From contig JAPXFQ010002690.1 in the NCBI GenBank assembly GCA_028564705.1, positions 1,084,501 through 1,148,500 of the forward strand: a stretch of 64,000 nucleotides of DNA, given 5' to 3'. Below, in pieces: positions 32,011-42,651 of this stretch. The notes beneath the pieces were generated by a model. The model did not search any database, had not been told where the DNA came from, and was given only the letters and a program-made list of their open reading frames with translations. The position numbers were made by a program, and so were the translations under genes. Numbering within the stretch: position 1 is the first letter of the stretch; each line of letters starts with the position of its first letter. This stretch comes from Apricaphanius iberus. Taxonomy: Eukaryota > Chordata > Actinopteri > Cyprinodontiformes > Aphaniidae.

Positions 32011-32767
32011 AGCTGCCCCTCCCTCTCCTAGAAATCGACTTAGTGTTCAACTAGTGACTAGTTGAAAGTCGAGTGCTGGAGGTGTCTACACCGTCCCTGT
32101 AGGCAGAGCGGCTTACCCCTGGTAGATTTTCAAACACACCCTCCTTCTAACAGGTCATCGCAGCTTTGGTTTTTGGCAGCTTAAATCACTTTTTTGTTGG
32201 ATTTTTAACTTTCTTTTTGAAAACGCCCGTTTTGCTGCATGGATTACAGGATTTTATTCTACATACCTAAAGAACAGCAGCTGGATCAAAGAACAAAGAC
32301 GCCTGATGGACAGAGAAGTAAGTGGCTACATGCTAATGTTAATGTGGGCTAGCCATTTATCAAGCTGCTTATGTGATCTTATAACAGGCATTGTGTGGCT
32401 AATTAATTGATCTGTAGCATCTCAGAATGTTCAGTTCAGTTTAATGTTCAGTTTATAAAGAAACAAGACATTTCACTACGTTGTCTATATTAACTACAGG
32501 ATACAAGTAAAATTTCATGACAACATAATACTGTGTAACGCCAACGGTAACATTTTAATATATATATGTCTATCCCAGAAGTTGAAAGATGTAAAATAGC
32601 ATGATACAGCCCCTTTAAGTAAAGTTTTAATTACAGCAACCTTAAATTCCTGAGGCACATATCCATTTATTAAAGATAGATTCATCATATTTAAAATCAG
32701 GCCAGTAACAGGAGGTCATAACGTAATTTCGATCAATTTCGATACAAGATCGAGATTGTGACACCCC
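32005..32767. mobile_element. Foreign composite segment inside the LINE
   Basis: LINE similarity stops near 32000 and restarts at 32768, where about 48 bp already present at 31945-31993 are repeated with a few differences. The segment includes an ACTAGTGACTAGT-type palindromic start (about 32050), a stretch with a GTAAGT donor-like site near 32320, a second small L2 piece (about 32620-32725) and an end reading CGATACAAGATCGAGATTGTGACACCCCT. The inverse of that end resembles some fish hAT termini. It is probably more than one insertion. Confidence 0.5.
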
Positions 32768-33963
32768 TATTGATTAGTAACTATTTTCTCAAGAATTTTG
32801 GATAAGAAAGGAAGGTTAGATATAGGTCTGTATTTAGCTAAGTCATCTTGATCGAGGGAAGGTTTCTTAAGTAAAGGTTTGTGGTTATATTTATTACGGA
32901 TAGAGCCATTATATTTAAAATCGGGCCAGTAACCAGAGGGAACACTTTCTTAAATAATTTGGTTGGTATTGGGTCTAACATACAAGTTGAGGGTTTAGAT
33001 GAAGGTTATATTTGTGATAATTCCAAAAGTTCAACAGAATCAAAACGGTACAGACATAGACATGGTTCTACAGTTCTCTCTTATTGTGCCTCAAGTACTG
33101 AAAGAGAGTTAATCATGTTTGGTAGAATGTCAATGATTTTGATTTAATATAATTTTTTTACTTATGAAAAATCCCATAAAGTCCTCACTACTGATACAAG
33201 GGGGAATAGTTGGCTCAACAGAGCTCTAACTCTGTGTAAGTTTGGCAACTGTACTAAAAAGAAACCTTGGATTGTTTTTATTTACTTCTATTAATGACGA
33301 GAAATATGCTGTTCTAGTTTGTCGAAGGGCATTTTTATAAAGTAGTAGACTATTTTTCCAGGTTATTAAGGAATCGTTTAAGTGTGTAGAGTGCCATTTT
33401 CTCTCCAGTTTCCTAGTATTCTGCTTTAAAGTACTCAACTCTGCACTAAAACAGGGAGCCAACCTCCTATGGCTGATTACCTTAATTTTTAAGGGGGCTA
33501 CACTGTCTAGCGCCAAACATAGTGAGGAAGTAATAATTTGAACCAGACTATCAATACCTGTAGGGTTAGTGTTGGAATTGCTGTGGTCCACTGTGGTATT
33601 CTGAGACACATAGGGAAGCAAGAATGGAACAGATTCTTTAAAACTTGTTACTGCACTTTCTGATAAACTTCTACTGTAATGAAACTTTCTTTCAGATTTT
33701 GGAACGTTGGGTTAAGTAAATTCGAAGGTTAGTAATATGCCTAAAGTGTGTTGGCCAGAGTGTGTGGGTCCCTTCACTTTCAGAGTAAAGCCAATTGAGT
33801 CTAAGATAATATTAAAGGCTGCAGTTAGGCTATCACTTTCAATGTCCATGTGAATATTGAAATCCCCTATTCTAATTACCTGATCAGTGTTTAAAAGTAA
33901 ATTAGATAAAAAATCGGAGATCTGGTCCAATAATTGAGAGTAAGGGCCTTGTGGGTGATACAA
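32768..33963 (-). pseudogene. LINE endonuclease and pre-RT region (several broken frames)
   Basis: On the minus strand the endonuclease remnant at 33712-33963 shows GDFNIHMD and a GP-THSGQHTLG segment, the end of an APE-type nuclease. The frame at 33226-33621 follows with the helix-rich linker seen in L2 proteins, including LLYKNALRQTRTAYFSSLI. The RT N-terminus reads through to KYRPISNLPFLSKILEK near 32790-32840. Stops and frameshifts separate these parts. Confidence 0.8.
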
Positions 33964-34249
33964 AACCCTCTCCTTTAATGTTTTGCAGCTTGGATAGGCA
34001 AAACTAAGGATTAGATGTGAAAATTTTGATAATTGGAAGGAGTTGACTCATTTATAATTACAAAATCCTCCTGCTGCAACCAGGTTTTCTGAAAGGCAAA
34101 ATAGATCAATTTTACTATCAGATATCAAGTCATTTACTAATAGTCTTTGAGTAAAGGGATCTTATGTTCTGTAAACCACATCTAATTGCCCTATTTCCTT
34201 GTTTGGTCCGAGTTTTATTTTCAATGAGATTTTCATAGGTTAACTTTTA

Positions 34250-34900
34250 GTCTATTTGATTTTGGTCATGGGCGAGACACTGTCTCAATGGAGTATTGAG
34301 TGGGAAACAGTACAGAAGCTGCAGAGAAGTGGGACTTCCTGGTCTGGACCCTGGTTTGTCAGTGTTTTGAAGGACTAATAAATCTGTCCTAAAAAGAAGA
34401 GCTGCTCCATCCAAAGTGGGATGCCGTCTCTCCGGATCAGACCAGGTTTTCCCTAAAAAGTTTTCCGATTATCAATGTAGCACACGTTGTTTGCTGGACA
34501 CAACTCAGACAACCATCGATGAAATGACAGCATGCGGCTAAACATGTCTTCACTGGTCTAATTGGGCAGGGGACCAGAAAAGATTACACAGTCCGACATC
34601 TTTTTAGCAAACTTACACACCGAATCAACACTAATTTTAGTGACCTCCAATTGGTGTAACCGGGTGTCATTACCGCCAGCATGAATAACAGTTTTACTGT
34701 ATTTATGCTTATTTTTAGCCAGCAGTTTCAGGTGGGATTTTATGTCGCCTGTTCTGGCTCCTGGAAAACAATTGACTATGGTTGATGGTGACTATGGAAC
34801 TGCCAATTATCAGAGTCTGTTTCTCAGTGGGTGCGTCACCGAGAGGGGAAAATCTGTTATAAACGAGGACAGGTTGGTGGTGCCATTTGAGGAGCCGGGC
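34250..34900 (-). pseudogene. LINE ORF1 remnant with SGNH hydrolase (esterase-like) fold
   Basis: Translated on the minus strand, 34630-34780 gives a run ending HAGGNDTRL, the GxND block III of SGNH hydrolases. Near 34400-34440 an RRDGIP segment stands where the block V Asp-x-x-His usually is, with His replaced. Several vertebrate L2/CR1-type LINEs carry such an esterase-like domain in ORF1. Stops between the pieces show it is decayed. Confidence 0.72.
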
Positions 34901-35049
34901 CTCTAACTCTAAACCCTAACCAGAGGGACATTGTGTTGCTTAAAGGTGTTGCTTAAATGTATTTTTTTTTCATTCCCGCTTTTGCCCACTCCTGTTGATT
35001 ATTGTTCCTGTATTATCCCAGTAAAATGAATATAAAAAACTTCACTCCC

Positions 35050-35690
35050 ATTTCAAAGGAATCCTGCAGGAATCATGTAACCCACTGGGATCCCAAAAAT
35101 GTAATACTCTAGTTCCAATAAAGCCAGCAGGACCACATATGCAAAAAACAGAGACCCAATCCTGAGGCCACTGAAACTGATCCCCTCAACACCTTGGCTG
35201 CGCCTATAAATCCTGTCCATAAAAGTTTTGATCGGAAGCAGTGACAAAGGGCAGCCTTTGCAGAGTCCAACTCTCACTCTCATCATTGCCGATGAACAAC
35301 GCTCCGGTCATACAGGCCGGGCCTGGTACTCGATACTCCCAGATTACCCCCCACACAACTCCCAGAGGGATATAATTAAATGCATGTTTTAAGTCCACAA
35401 AACACATTTAGACTGGTTGGGCAAACTCCTATCTTCCCTCCAGGACCCTGCTGAGGGTGAAGAGCTGGTCCAGTGTTTCACAGCCAGGACGAAAACCGTT
35501 TTGTTCCTCCTAAAGCTGAGGTTTCACTATCCGTCGGACCCTCCTCTCCAGAACCCCTTAATAAACTTTGCCAAGGAGGCTCAGGACTGTGATCCTGTGA
35601 TGTAGTTAGGGGCACAACCACCCGGTCTGCCAATCCAAGAGAACTGCACCTGATCATACAACCTAATCTGTTACAGATAGAAAATAAAGC
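35050..35690 (-). mobile_element. Rex3 (RTE-clade) LINE fragment
   Basis: On the minus strand the frames at 35204-35407 and 35053-35286 give CFVDLKHAFNYIPLGVVWGV (an RT palm block with a catalytic-region Asp) and GLCKGCPLS...FMDRIYRRSQGVEGI...GLRIGSLFFA. The expected ADD is lost. The GTGACAAAGGGCAGCC stretch at about 35240-35257 and the ACCCGGTCTGCCA stretch at about 35618-35631 match the regions conventionally used to amplify Rex3 from fish, which supports the family call. Truncated and frame-broken. Confidence 0.82.
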
Positions 35691-36984
35691 AGCAAACTGC
35701 AATATCCTTATTGCATAAGTTTGCACACCTTTACATCTATACTTTACTAAAGCAAATAATGATTTAGTCTCAGCATTTTAATCCTTCTGTATTTATAGTG
35801 GAGCTTATTTATGGTGAATCTGATTAACCTGAAAAAAAGTTTAATAGTATTAGTTGAATAGTAGTTAAATCCATTATTTGCAGGATTTCTTTCATTACAA
35901 ATGAAGTCTGCTTTGACACCAAGACAAGATCCACTGTTAATGAGCTTTGCTGGCTTGTTCCACTCTGTTGCCGAGATGATTGGAGCGTCTCTCCAGTATC
36001 ACCTCAGACATTGCATTGCAGACGTTACGATGTGCCTGAAAGACCAGCAAAATATGTCAGAAGAATAGAGTTTGTTTCCAGGCCTGTGAGATGTAAAATT
36101 CAAGAGATGGCAGCAGTTTGGTGGCTTAGTTTAATCTTTCTGCTCCGTACACCCCCTGTTGAGTCGTGTATTTTTATTAATCCCCAGAGAAAAAGAATAC
36201 AGAACCGAGGCATGCATATTCACAGCAAGGGATGCCTCTTGGTGTCCTCTGCTGTTACTAATTGTTACCGAGCCAATCCAAGCATTTCCGCTGAGATTCT
36301 CTTTGCCTTCATGTAGCTTTGAAAGCAACGCTGGTTTGTTAAAATAGCAGGTTCTGCTTGTTAGGAAACACTTATACTTGGGTTTGACTCTGTTCCCTTC
36401 CATATTGTGGTAGATTGTGGAGAGAAAAAGGAGATAAAAAGCAAGGGAGAAGAGGGCATCTAGCACAAGGGAATGCAGGATTGGAGGTGTGTTTGTGTGC
36501 AGTTGCTAATGTGGAGGATGTTGCTGATCTGAAGAGAGCCTGAACAGCATACAAAACACCTGGCTGTTATGACAGATCTTCTGTAATCCTGAAAAGATAC
36601 TGCAGCCATTCAGATCTGGTTTGAGATGTCACAGAGTGTGGTTTTGGCTGACTTTTTCACTTATAGATTTTTTTTTTCCAAAGACATGAAAGACTGACCG
36701 CATGTGGTGGCTTAAAATAGCCCCCTAAATGTATCTACAGCTTATCGACGAGTAAAGAGCAACGTGGCAAAAAAGAAATCTTGCAAAATCTCTTCATATG
36801 TCCAAATGGTTTACGGATTATTTGTACTCAGTAGGTTGACCTCAGGATTTGTCTTTATAACTAAAAATCAAAATTATTACTTTAAAGAAAATTTGGTAGG
36901 AAAGATCAACCTAACAAAAAAGATGGTGAGCACTGGAAGAAGGGTTATTTTTAATAAAACGCAGAATGTATAGAGGAGCGAGAG
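35691..36984. other. Unassigned sequence
   Basis: Moderate AT content. Several overlapping short frames around 36000-36470 on both strands have no motif. I see no bounded repeat. Confidence 0.4.
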
Positions 36985-37195
36985 TAAATGCAGCCATCTA
37001 CCAGGACATTTTGGAGAACTTTGTGCTTCTGTTCGCAAACAAGCTTTATGGAGAGGCTGAGTTCATTTTCCTGGTAGAACTCGGCAACTGCCCACATTGA
37101 GCCAGTAATTGATGAAAATAAAGGGCCCAAACCAGGTACTGAGTACATATGCATGCTTCTACTTTTACAGAGGTTCAACTTTTCTCTATTTTAAA
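36985..37195 (+). mobile_element. Tc1-like element fragment (same family as 47368-48260)
   Basis: In the plus direction 36992-37105 translates to VNAAIYQDILENFVLLFANKLY followed by FIFLVELGNCPH, a degraded copy of the transposase block around the second catalytic Asp, which is Glu here. From about 37118 the sequence jumps to the C-terminal end and 3' flank, so the middle including PDLNPIE is deleted. Confidence 0.7.
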
Positions 37196-38374
37196 TAAAT
37201 GTAATAACATTTTGTATATTCACAGTTAAATGCCAATGGGCAGAAAGTATTTTATATCATACCTTGTTTAACAATTTTACAAAATTAAACTTTTTCACTC
37301 ATTGTGAGATCTAATTTATTTTTTTCCCACTCTGTCATGGCAGTATTGTCTGTGTGGTGAGTTCTCAGGCTACCATCTGCTTCCATTTCACATTCATTGG
37401 GCATCTTTATTGCAGTCGAGATAGGAAGGAATTCATCACTCTTCCCCAGCAATATGTATTCATCAGACGAAGTTGATACTTCAGAATGAGCCGTGTTACT
37501 CTGTCCGATTACAGTGTCTTATTTCCAGGCTCATTGTTACACTTGCTCCTGTGGTCTCTTTTAACTTGGTCAGGGAGAGAAGGTTCATTATTTAAATACA
37601 TCCTCTGCTGCTCATTTGTGAAAGACAGATGCCCTCTTTGGCCTAAATCCGCTGTGTCTTATTATGTCATCTACCACTTTTTGGGTCGTACTTGATGTCA
37701 CACCAATGCTGAGTGGAACTTTAAATAGCTATCCTTCTAAGCAAAAAATAAAAAGGTGATGAGCTATATTATTGATCAAAATGAACTGCAAAACCACACA
37801 CTATCATTTTCTTTACCAATGAAGGGAAACTGAAATAAAAGAAAGAAACAACTTTGCTTATGTACAGGTTATATAATTAGATAAAGACAAAGCTTTTATG
37901 TGAAGTTAAGCCCGTATTTATCCATAACGCTCTAACTTAAGTAATTTTTTAATAAGAAAAGAAACAGGCAAACGATTAAATTTTTTTAAATCTGACAACC
38001 TTTTTTTGTCATGTTTGTACTAATGTTTCTGACCCACCTAAGAGACCAGTTGTAAAAATATAAAATTATTTATTATAACAAAAGAGCTGTATGTGACGTA
38101 CATAGGTACAGGGTGGAAGAGAACTGCAGGAGGACAAGTCCTCAGGTGAGTATGATGGTACTCAGGGGACCTTTATTTTGCAGGTGGTGGCGGGGACGGC
38201 AGGGATTGATGCCTGCGAGAACTTCCTTAGGGTCTTTGGTAGACAAACCGTCCTGCGAGTTCGGACAGAGCATGGAGCGCTGACAGTCAGAGCTTGAAGC
38301 TACAGGGTACTCACAGAAGATCCTGGAGCTTGAAGGCATATCAGACATAGATCTGAAGACCGGAGCTTCCATAA
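37196..38374. other. Unassigned sequence
   Basis: No gene or defined repeat. 38100-38370 is more GC-rich and ends exactly where an L2 tail starts; its origin is unknown. Confidence 0.4.
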
Positions 38375-38660
38375 AATTCAATTTAATTTCAATTCACTTT
38401 TATTTATATAGCGCTATTTCACAACAAATGAAATCTCAAGGCACTTTACAACAAAAGTCGCTTCAATACAATTATACAAACATTCCAGTCAGTTAAAAGT
38501 TTTCTATGTAAGGAATCCCAGCAGATTGCTATGAGTCATCAACATGAGGTTGTGCCCGGATTATGCAGAAAAATTTAGGGTAAAATTTAGGAACAGATAA
38601 GTCACAGGAGAATTTCTTAAGAAAAAACTCTAGAAGACATGGGGGTTAGAGGTTTCCTAG
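38375..38660 (-). mobile_element. L2-family LINE 3' UTR (third copy)
   Basis: The block from TTTTATTTATATAGCGCTATTTCACAAC through GCAGATTGCTATGAGTC matches the LINE tails at 17985-18130 and, inverted, at 9129-9295. It continues with the ACATGAGGTTGTGCCCGGAT segment. The coding part is missing. Confidence 0.88.
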
Positions 38661-40322
38661 GTCGTGCAACACTCAGCCATCAAATGCATAACAACCCACT
38701 CCTTTTAAGGAGCCAGAGATGAGCTACAAATAGAGCTGCAAGTGTAAAAAGCAGCAGGACAAATCTCCAGCCCCGACTTGATAGACACGTCCTCAGCTCG
38801 AGCAGGACCCCTGGTGGAGATCTCGGGAAGTATGAGGAAAAACAGGCAAACAAAAACAGACAAATACTCCAGACTCCTAACAGTTTTAAACAGTTTTTAT
38901 TTTTATTTTAATGAAACAAATGCATGTTGAACATTTTTAAACCCTTCTCAATGGTCGGTAGAAAAATCTTTTTTGGTAACAGAGAGATCAAGACCTACTA
39001 ACAACTCCTGATCAGCCTTTTGCATGTTTCCACTGGTGTTTTGATAATTTATCTTTGATGATGAGCTCCAAGTCTTTGCGATTGTCATCTTTAGTTTTCT
39101 GCTAAGATTATTACTGTAGAGTGTAGTCAGGACTCTTGCTGCGCCACTCTTAAACGGTAATACCCAACTCCAGCGTCTCTCTCCTAAGCCTTGTACTCTT
39201 TGTCAAAGACATGGGCCTAACAGATATACCCCCACACTTTCTGTGTCGGAGCCCTCTGTCCTCCGCAATTTTTTCAGCTTTTACTGCTGTTTAATATGCG
39301 GCAATGTATTATTATAAGCCATTTTTAAACATACCTTAAGTGCACACATACTAACGTATGTATCAGTGGATCACAGATGTGTTGCAGAGCAGCTTGTTCA
39401 GCAAACCAGACAGCAAAAGGCAATAAACATTGCTGAGATTTCTCCAAATAAGCTGTACATTGAGTTATGCTGTTGCATGCTGATAATACTGGGTAAATGA
39501 TAGCAAATTAATATATGCCATTATATCAGTTCAAGCTAGTTAACATACTAATGTTACCTACATTACATTTGTCTTTCATTTCTTTGCAGAACTTGTGCTC
39601 ACTATTGCTTTCAAATATTTGAAAGAAGTTTTTATTGCCCGATTAGAAATATCAGAGTCACGGAGGAAAAATAAGATCAGAGGCAAGCAGCAAGAACGAT
39701 GATGCAGCTAGCTGAGAGAAAGATCAATTGCTGGTAGTAACTAGACAAGTATCAGGACAGGGTTTTCACTGATATTTCAGAATTTCATTCACACTCCAAC
39801 ATATGTTTTTGTGTGTATTTTATTAGGTAACCCAAGACTGATGCACATGTAAAATAAGAATATTGTACAAAATTCACATTTGAAAACCCTACACCCTAAG
39901 CACGGTGCTACAGCCACAACACAAACATCATGGGCAGTAAGGGCTTTTTATTAAGCAAACAGAACACCACACGGTCACATGGTTTATTAAAGCGTTAAAA
40001 AGATTGCGAGTCTGTGCACACAGTTTGATAAACCAAGGAAACGGGTTAGTAATTACGAATTATTGCCGGGGTCCGTACATTGTGTTAGGAGCCATACCAT
40101 TGGCTGAAAGTGAACAGCTGGCTAAGTGATTAATTTAATTGAGGGGTTCCTTAGCCAATGGTGACATTAGTTGTCCGTGCACCTTAGGTGAGTCTCAGAA
40201 CTCACCGCACAGAATTCTCTCACAATTGCAGAGAGGTTCACAAATGAGAAGTGGTGGGTTCATGCACATTCAGGAAATTGTATGATCTGTGAGTATATAT
40301 TTGAAGCTTTTAAAAAATATAT
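38661..40322. other. Unassigned sequence
   Basis: No gene was recognised. A small inverted repeat, CCATTGGCT/AGCCAATGG, lies at about 40098-40106 and 40153-40161. Confidence 0.4.
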
Positions 40323-40520
40323 ATTTGTGAAACAGCTTGTGTGCATTTGTGAAACAGTTTGTTTGCATTTTTGTAACATATTTTGTGCATTTTTTAAAGA
40401 GATTGTTTGCATTTTTGAAACAGATTGTGTACATTTGTGAAACAGATTGTGTGCGTTTGTGAAACAGATTGTGTGCGTTTGTGAAACAGATTGTTTGCAT
40501 TTGTCAGCCTCATCGTGTGC
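40323..40520. repeat. 22-bp minisatellite, nine units
   Basis: Nine consecutive units of 22 bp with consensus close to ATTTGTGAAACAGATTGTGTGC. Units six to eight are nearly identical and the outer ones decay; flanking half-units extend to about 40600. Because 22 is not a multiple of three, the frame rotates each unit, and on the minus strand all three frames stay open across much of the array. The open frames of 74-110 codons there are a by-product of the repeat. Confidence 0.93.
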
Positions 40521-40524
40521 AATT

Positions 40525-42370
40525 GTGAATTTATAGTACAAGTGTTTCTGAAAATTATATTTGTGAACCTCCGCGTGTGTGAAACAGACCATGTGCTTTT
40601 CCGAATGAGCATATGCATTCGTTAAAAACCCTGCGTTAGTTTATTTATTATGAGACTTTCTCGGCTCCATATTTGGTAAGTCAACTTGACCAGAGTCCAA
40701 GATGTATCAAACCAAATGCAGACAATGCAGTTAGTTGTCAGCACTGAGTTCATCTACCAATCATGGATGCAGAGGGAGAAGTTCTCTGCCAAACACCTTG
40801 CTTTACTGCTGTAGAAGCCCAGGTTGTTTATTTCTTCTTATAGCTAACAAAAACAATAAATAGTTCTCATTCTAGCAGCATACATCAGATGAACAATGTC
40901 CTCACGAGTGTAATAATGCTAATGTGAGTCAGCAAGCAAGACGCTTTGTTGCTAGCCATTTTAGCAAAACCTACTGGAATTTTTAAATGCTAAAAGAATT
41001 GCAAGCATTGTAGTTAAAAGGAAAAGGTAATTCAGGGTACTGTCATACAGCCATCAACAAATAAGCTTCTAAACCAACTTCCTTTTAAGCCAAAGAGAAG
41101 GAAATATAACAAAGCATGGCTTGCCTTTGGTTTTGTTGCACCAAACACCTACAAATGCTCAACTGAGCTCTGACTTTTGTACACAGTGGCACAGAATGAA
41201 AAAAACACACACAACTGTGGAAGATTATATACTTCCTGCACTTCATTTCATCTATAATTTATAAGAAGGACCCTACAATGTGGCCCTGATTAATCAATAT
41301 TCCAAATGAGGATCGCAAAATTGTTTGCCGCAATTAATGTTTTTCATTTGTGGGTGATCTAATAAGATTTGTGCGTAATTCATAACATGAGAAAAGAGCA
41401 GTACTTAAATAAAGAATTTGCCTGCCATGTTGTGTGTGCCACCCTGCCTGCAGAGCCCAGCAATAGGAGAGATAGACATGGTGGAGAGGATCACATAGTG
41501 GAGGTGTGATGCGTCTTTCACAAAAGAAATAAATGCGAATGAAACCGCAACTTTCAAATTCATGACCGTCAGACTGTTAATTACTATTCAGCTCGGTTGT
41601 AGGCTATGTGAATATTCCTTTTCATTTTTCATTAATAAACTCATGTCTAATTGTGGTGGTGCAAAGTTGAGAGATACCTTTATGAAGAGGTAAATATAGC
41701 CAGGTAAATCTAAACAGTTTTAACAATCGCACATTTTGGAAAAACCAGGCCCTATGGGTTAATAATTATACAATCGGCACGCACATTTATGAGATGTCAA
41801 CAGACAAATAGGGATTTTGTGGAAATATGCACAGATCGCGCAAAGTTAAGACATGTTTCAGACTCAAACAGTTTTATGGAGGGGAAACTAGGAGGGCTAC
41901 GACTGACTACAGATGAGTCCTGAGATGGTGTATTGATGGTCGATGTCTTCGGCACAATCAACTACACTAAAACACGACCTGTCACAGCTCCGATTTTTTT
42001 CGGTACTGTGTGAAAAAAATAGGCTCCAACAGACAGCAGTTCTATTTCTCTGCCAGTCCTGATAACTGTCATGTGGGAAGATGCTGTTCAGGGTCTTTAA
42101 ACTGCAAGATAAGACGAGGACAGAGATCTTAGCCAAGAATTTTACTGTAAAAAGTTTTATTGAAACATTAATACGGTGGCATGTTTCTGAAACCAATATT
42201 CAACCAAATGAACCAAATTCAGTGATGCAGAGCATACACACACAATTCTACCTGGCAGATAAAGTGACATCACCGCAGGCTCACACACTTACTGAAAGTT
42301 GTGATGATTGAAGACCTCAGTTTTGCAAAACAACCTTTACAATTATAAAATGTGGTTTGTAAGAATGAAT
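40525..42370. other. Unassigned sequence
   Basis: No gene or bounded repeat recognised apart from decayed half-units of the minisatellite up to about 40620. Confidence 0.4.
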
Positions 42371-42374
42371 GAAT

Positions 42375-42440
42375 AGTAGAACTGTAACATGCTTTGAAGG
42401 CTTCAAAAAGCGCTATATAAATGCAATCCCTTATTATTGT
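42375..42440 (+). repeat. LINE/SINE-type 3' tail
   Basis: GGCTTCAAAAAGCGCTATATAAATGCAAT followed by a TTATTATT run is the kind of 3' end shared by fish LINEs and their SINE partners. Nothing upstream could be assigned. Confidence 0.5.
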
Positions 42441-42587
42441 GTTATAGAGTTCTTTATGTCTTAAATTGTGCACGTAGAAGCATTATACATTTATTCAAAG
42501 CAATGTTAGATATAGCTACACAGTAAAATTGGAAATAAAAATTAAAGTAATTATAAAATAAAATAATAAAAAAGTAATAATAATTAC

Positions 42588-42651
42588 TGGGGGGGTGAAC
42601 ATATTCTTATTAACCAAAGGGGGCCCAGCAGAAATAGTTTGAGAACCACTG
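42588..42651. mobile_element. hAT-Charlie-like terminus (fragment)
   Basis: AACCAAAGGGGGCCCAGCAG followed by AAATAGTTTGAGAACCACTG ends at 42651. Inverted, it reads CAGTGGTTCTCAAACTATTT, a terminus widespread among hAT-Charlie elements. The other end was not found. Confidence 0.65.

Larger units (their letters stand above)
30738..34900 (-). mobile_element. L2-like LINE (proximal part), decayed, with nested insertions
   Basis: Read on the minus strand: an SGNH-type ORF1 segment (about 34250-34900), an apurinic endonuclease piece (33712-33963, with GDFNIHMD), a linker region (33226-33621), RT pieces (32768-33150 and 31667-32010), and the C-terminal RT region (30738-31097). The 3' UTR continues at 17965-18615 beyond the retrovirus. 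Stops and frameshifts occur throughout, so it is inactive. A foreign segment at about 32005-32767 interrupts the RT. Element order and motifs are those of the L2 clade of vertebrate LINEs. Confidence 0.88.

Noticed and set aside
40323..40520. CRISPR-like array
   Set aside because: The units are adjacent 22-mers without spacers in a vertebrate-type genome.
40260..40618. Three overlapping minus-strand frames of 74-110 codons
   Set aside because: They are the three frames of a 22-bp tandem repeat; the repeated residues rotate with frame and show no protein constraint.
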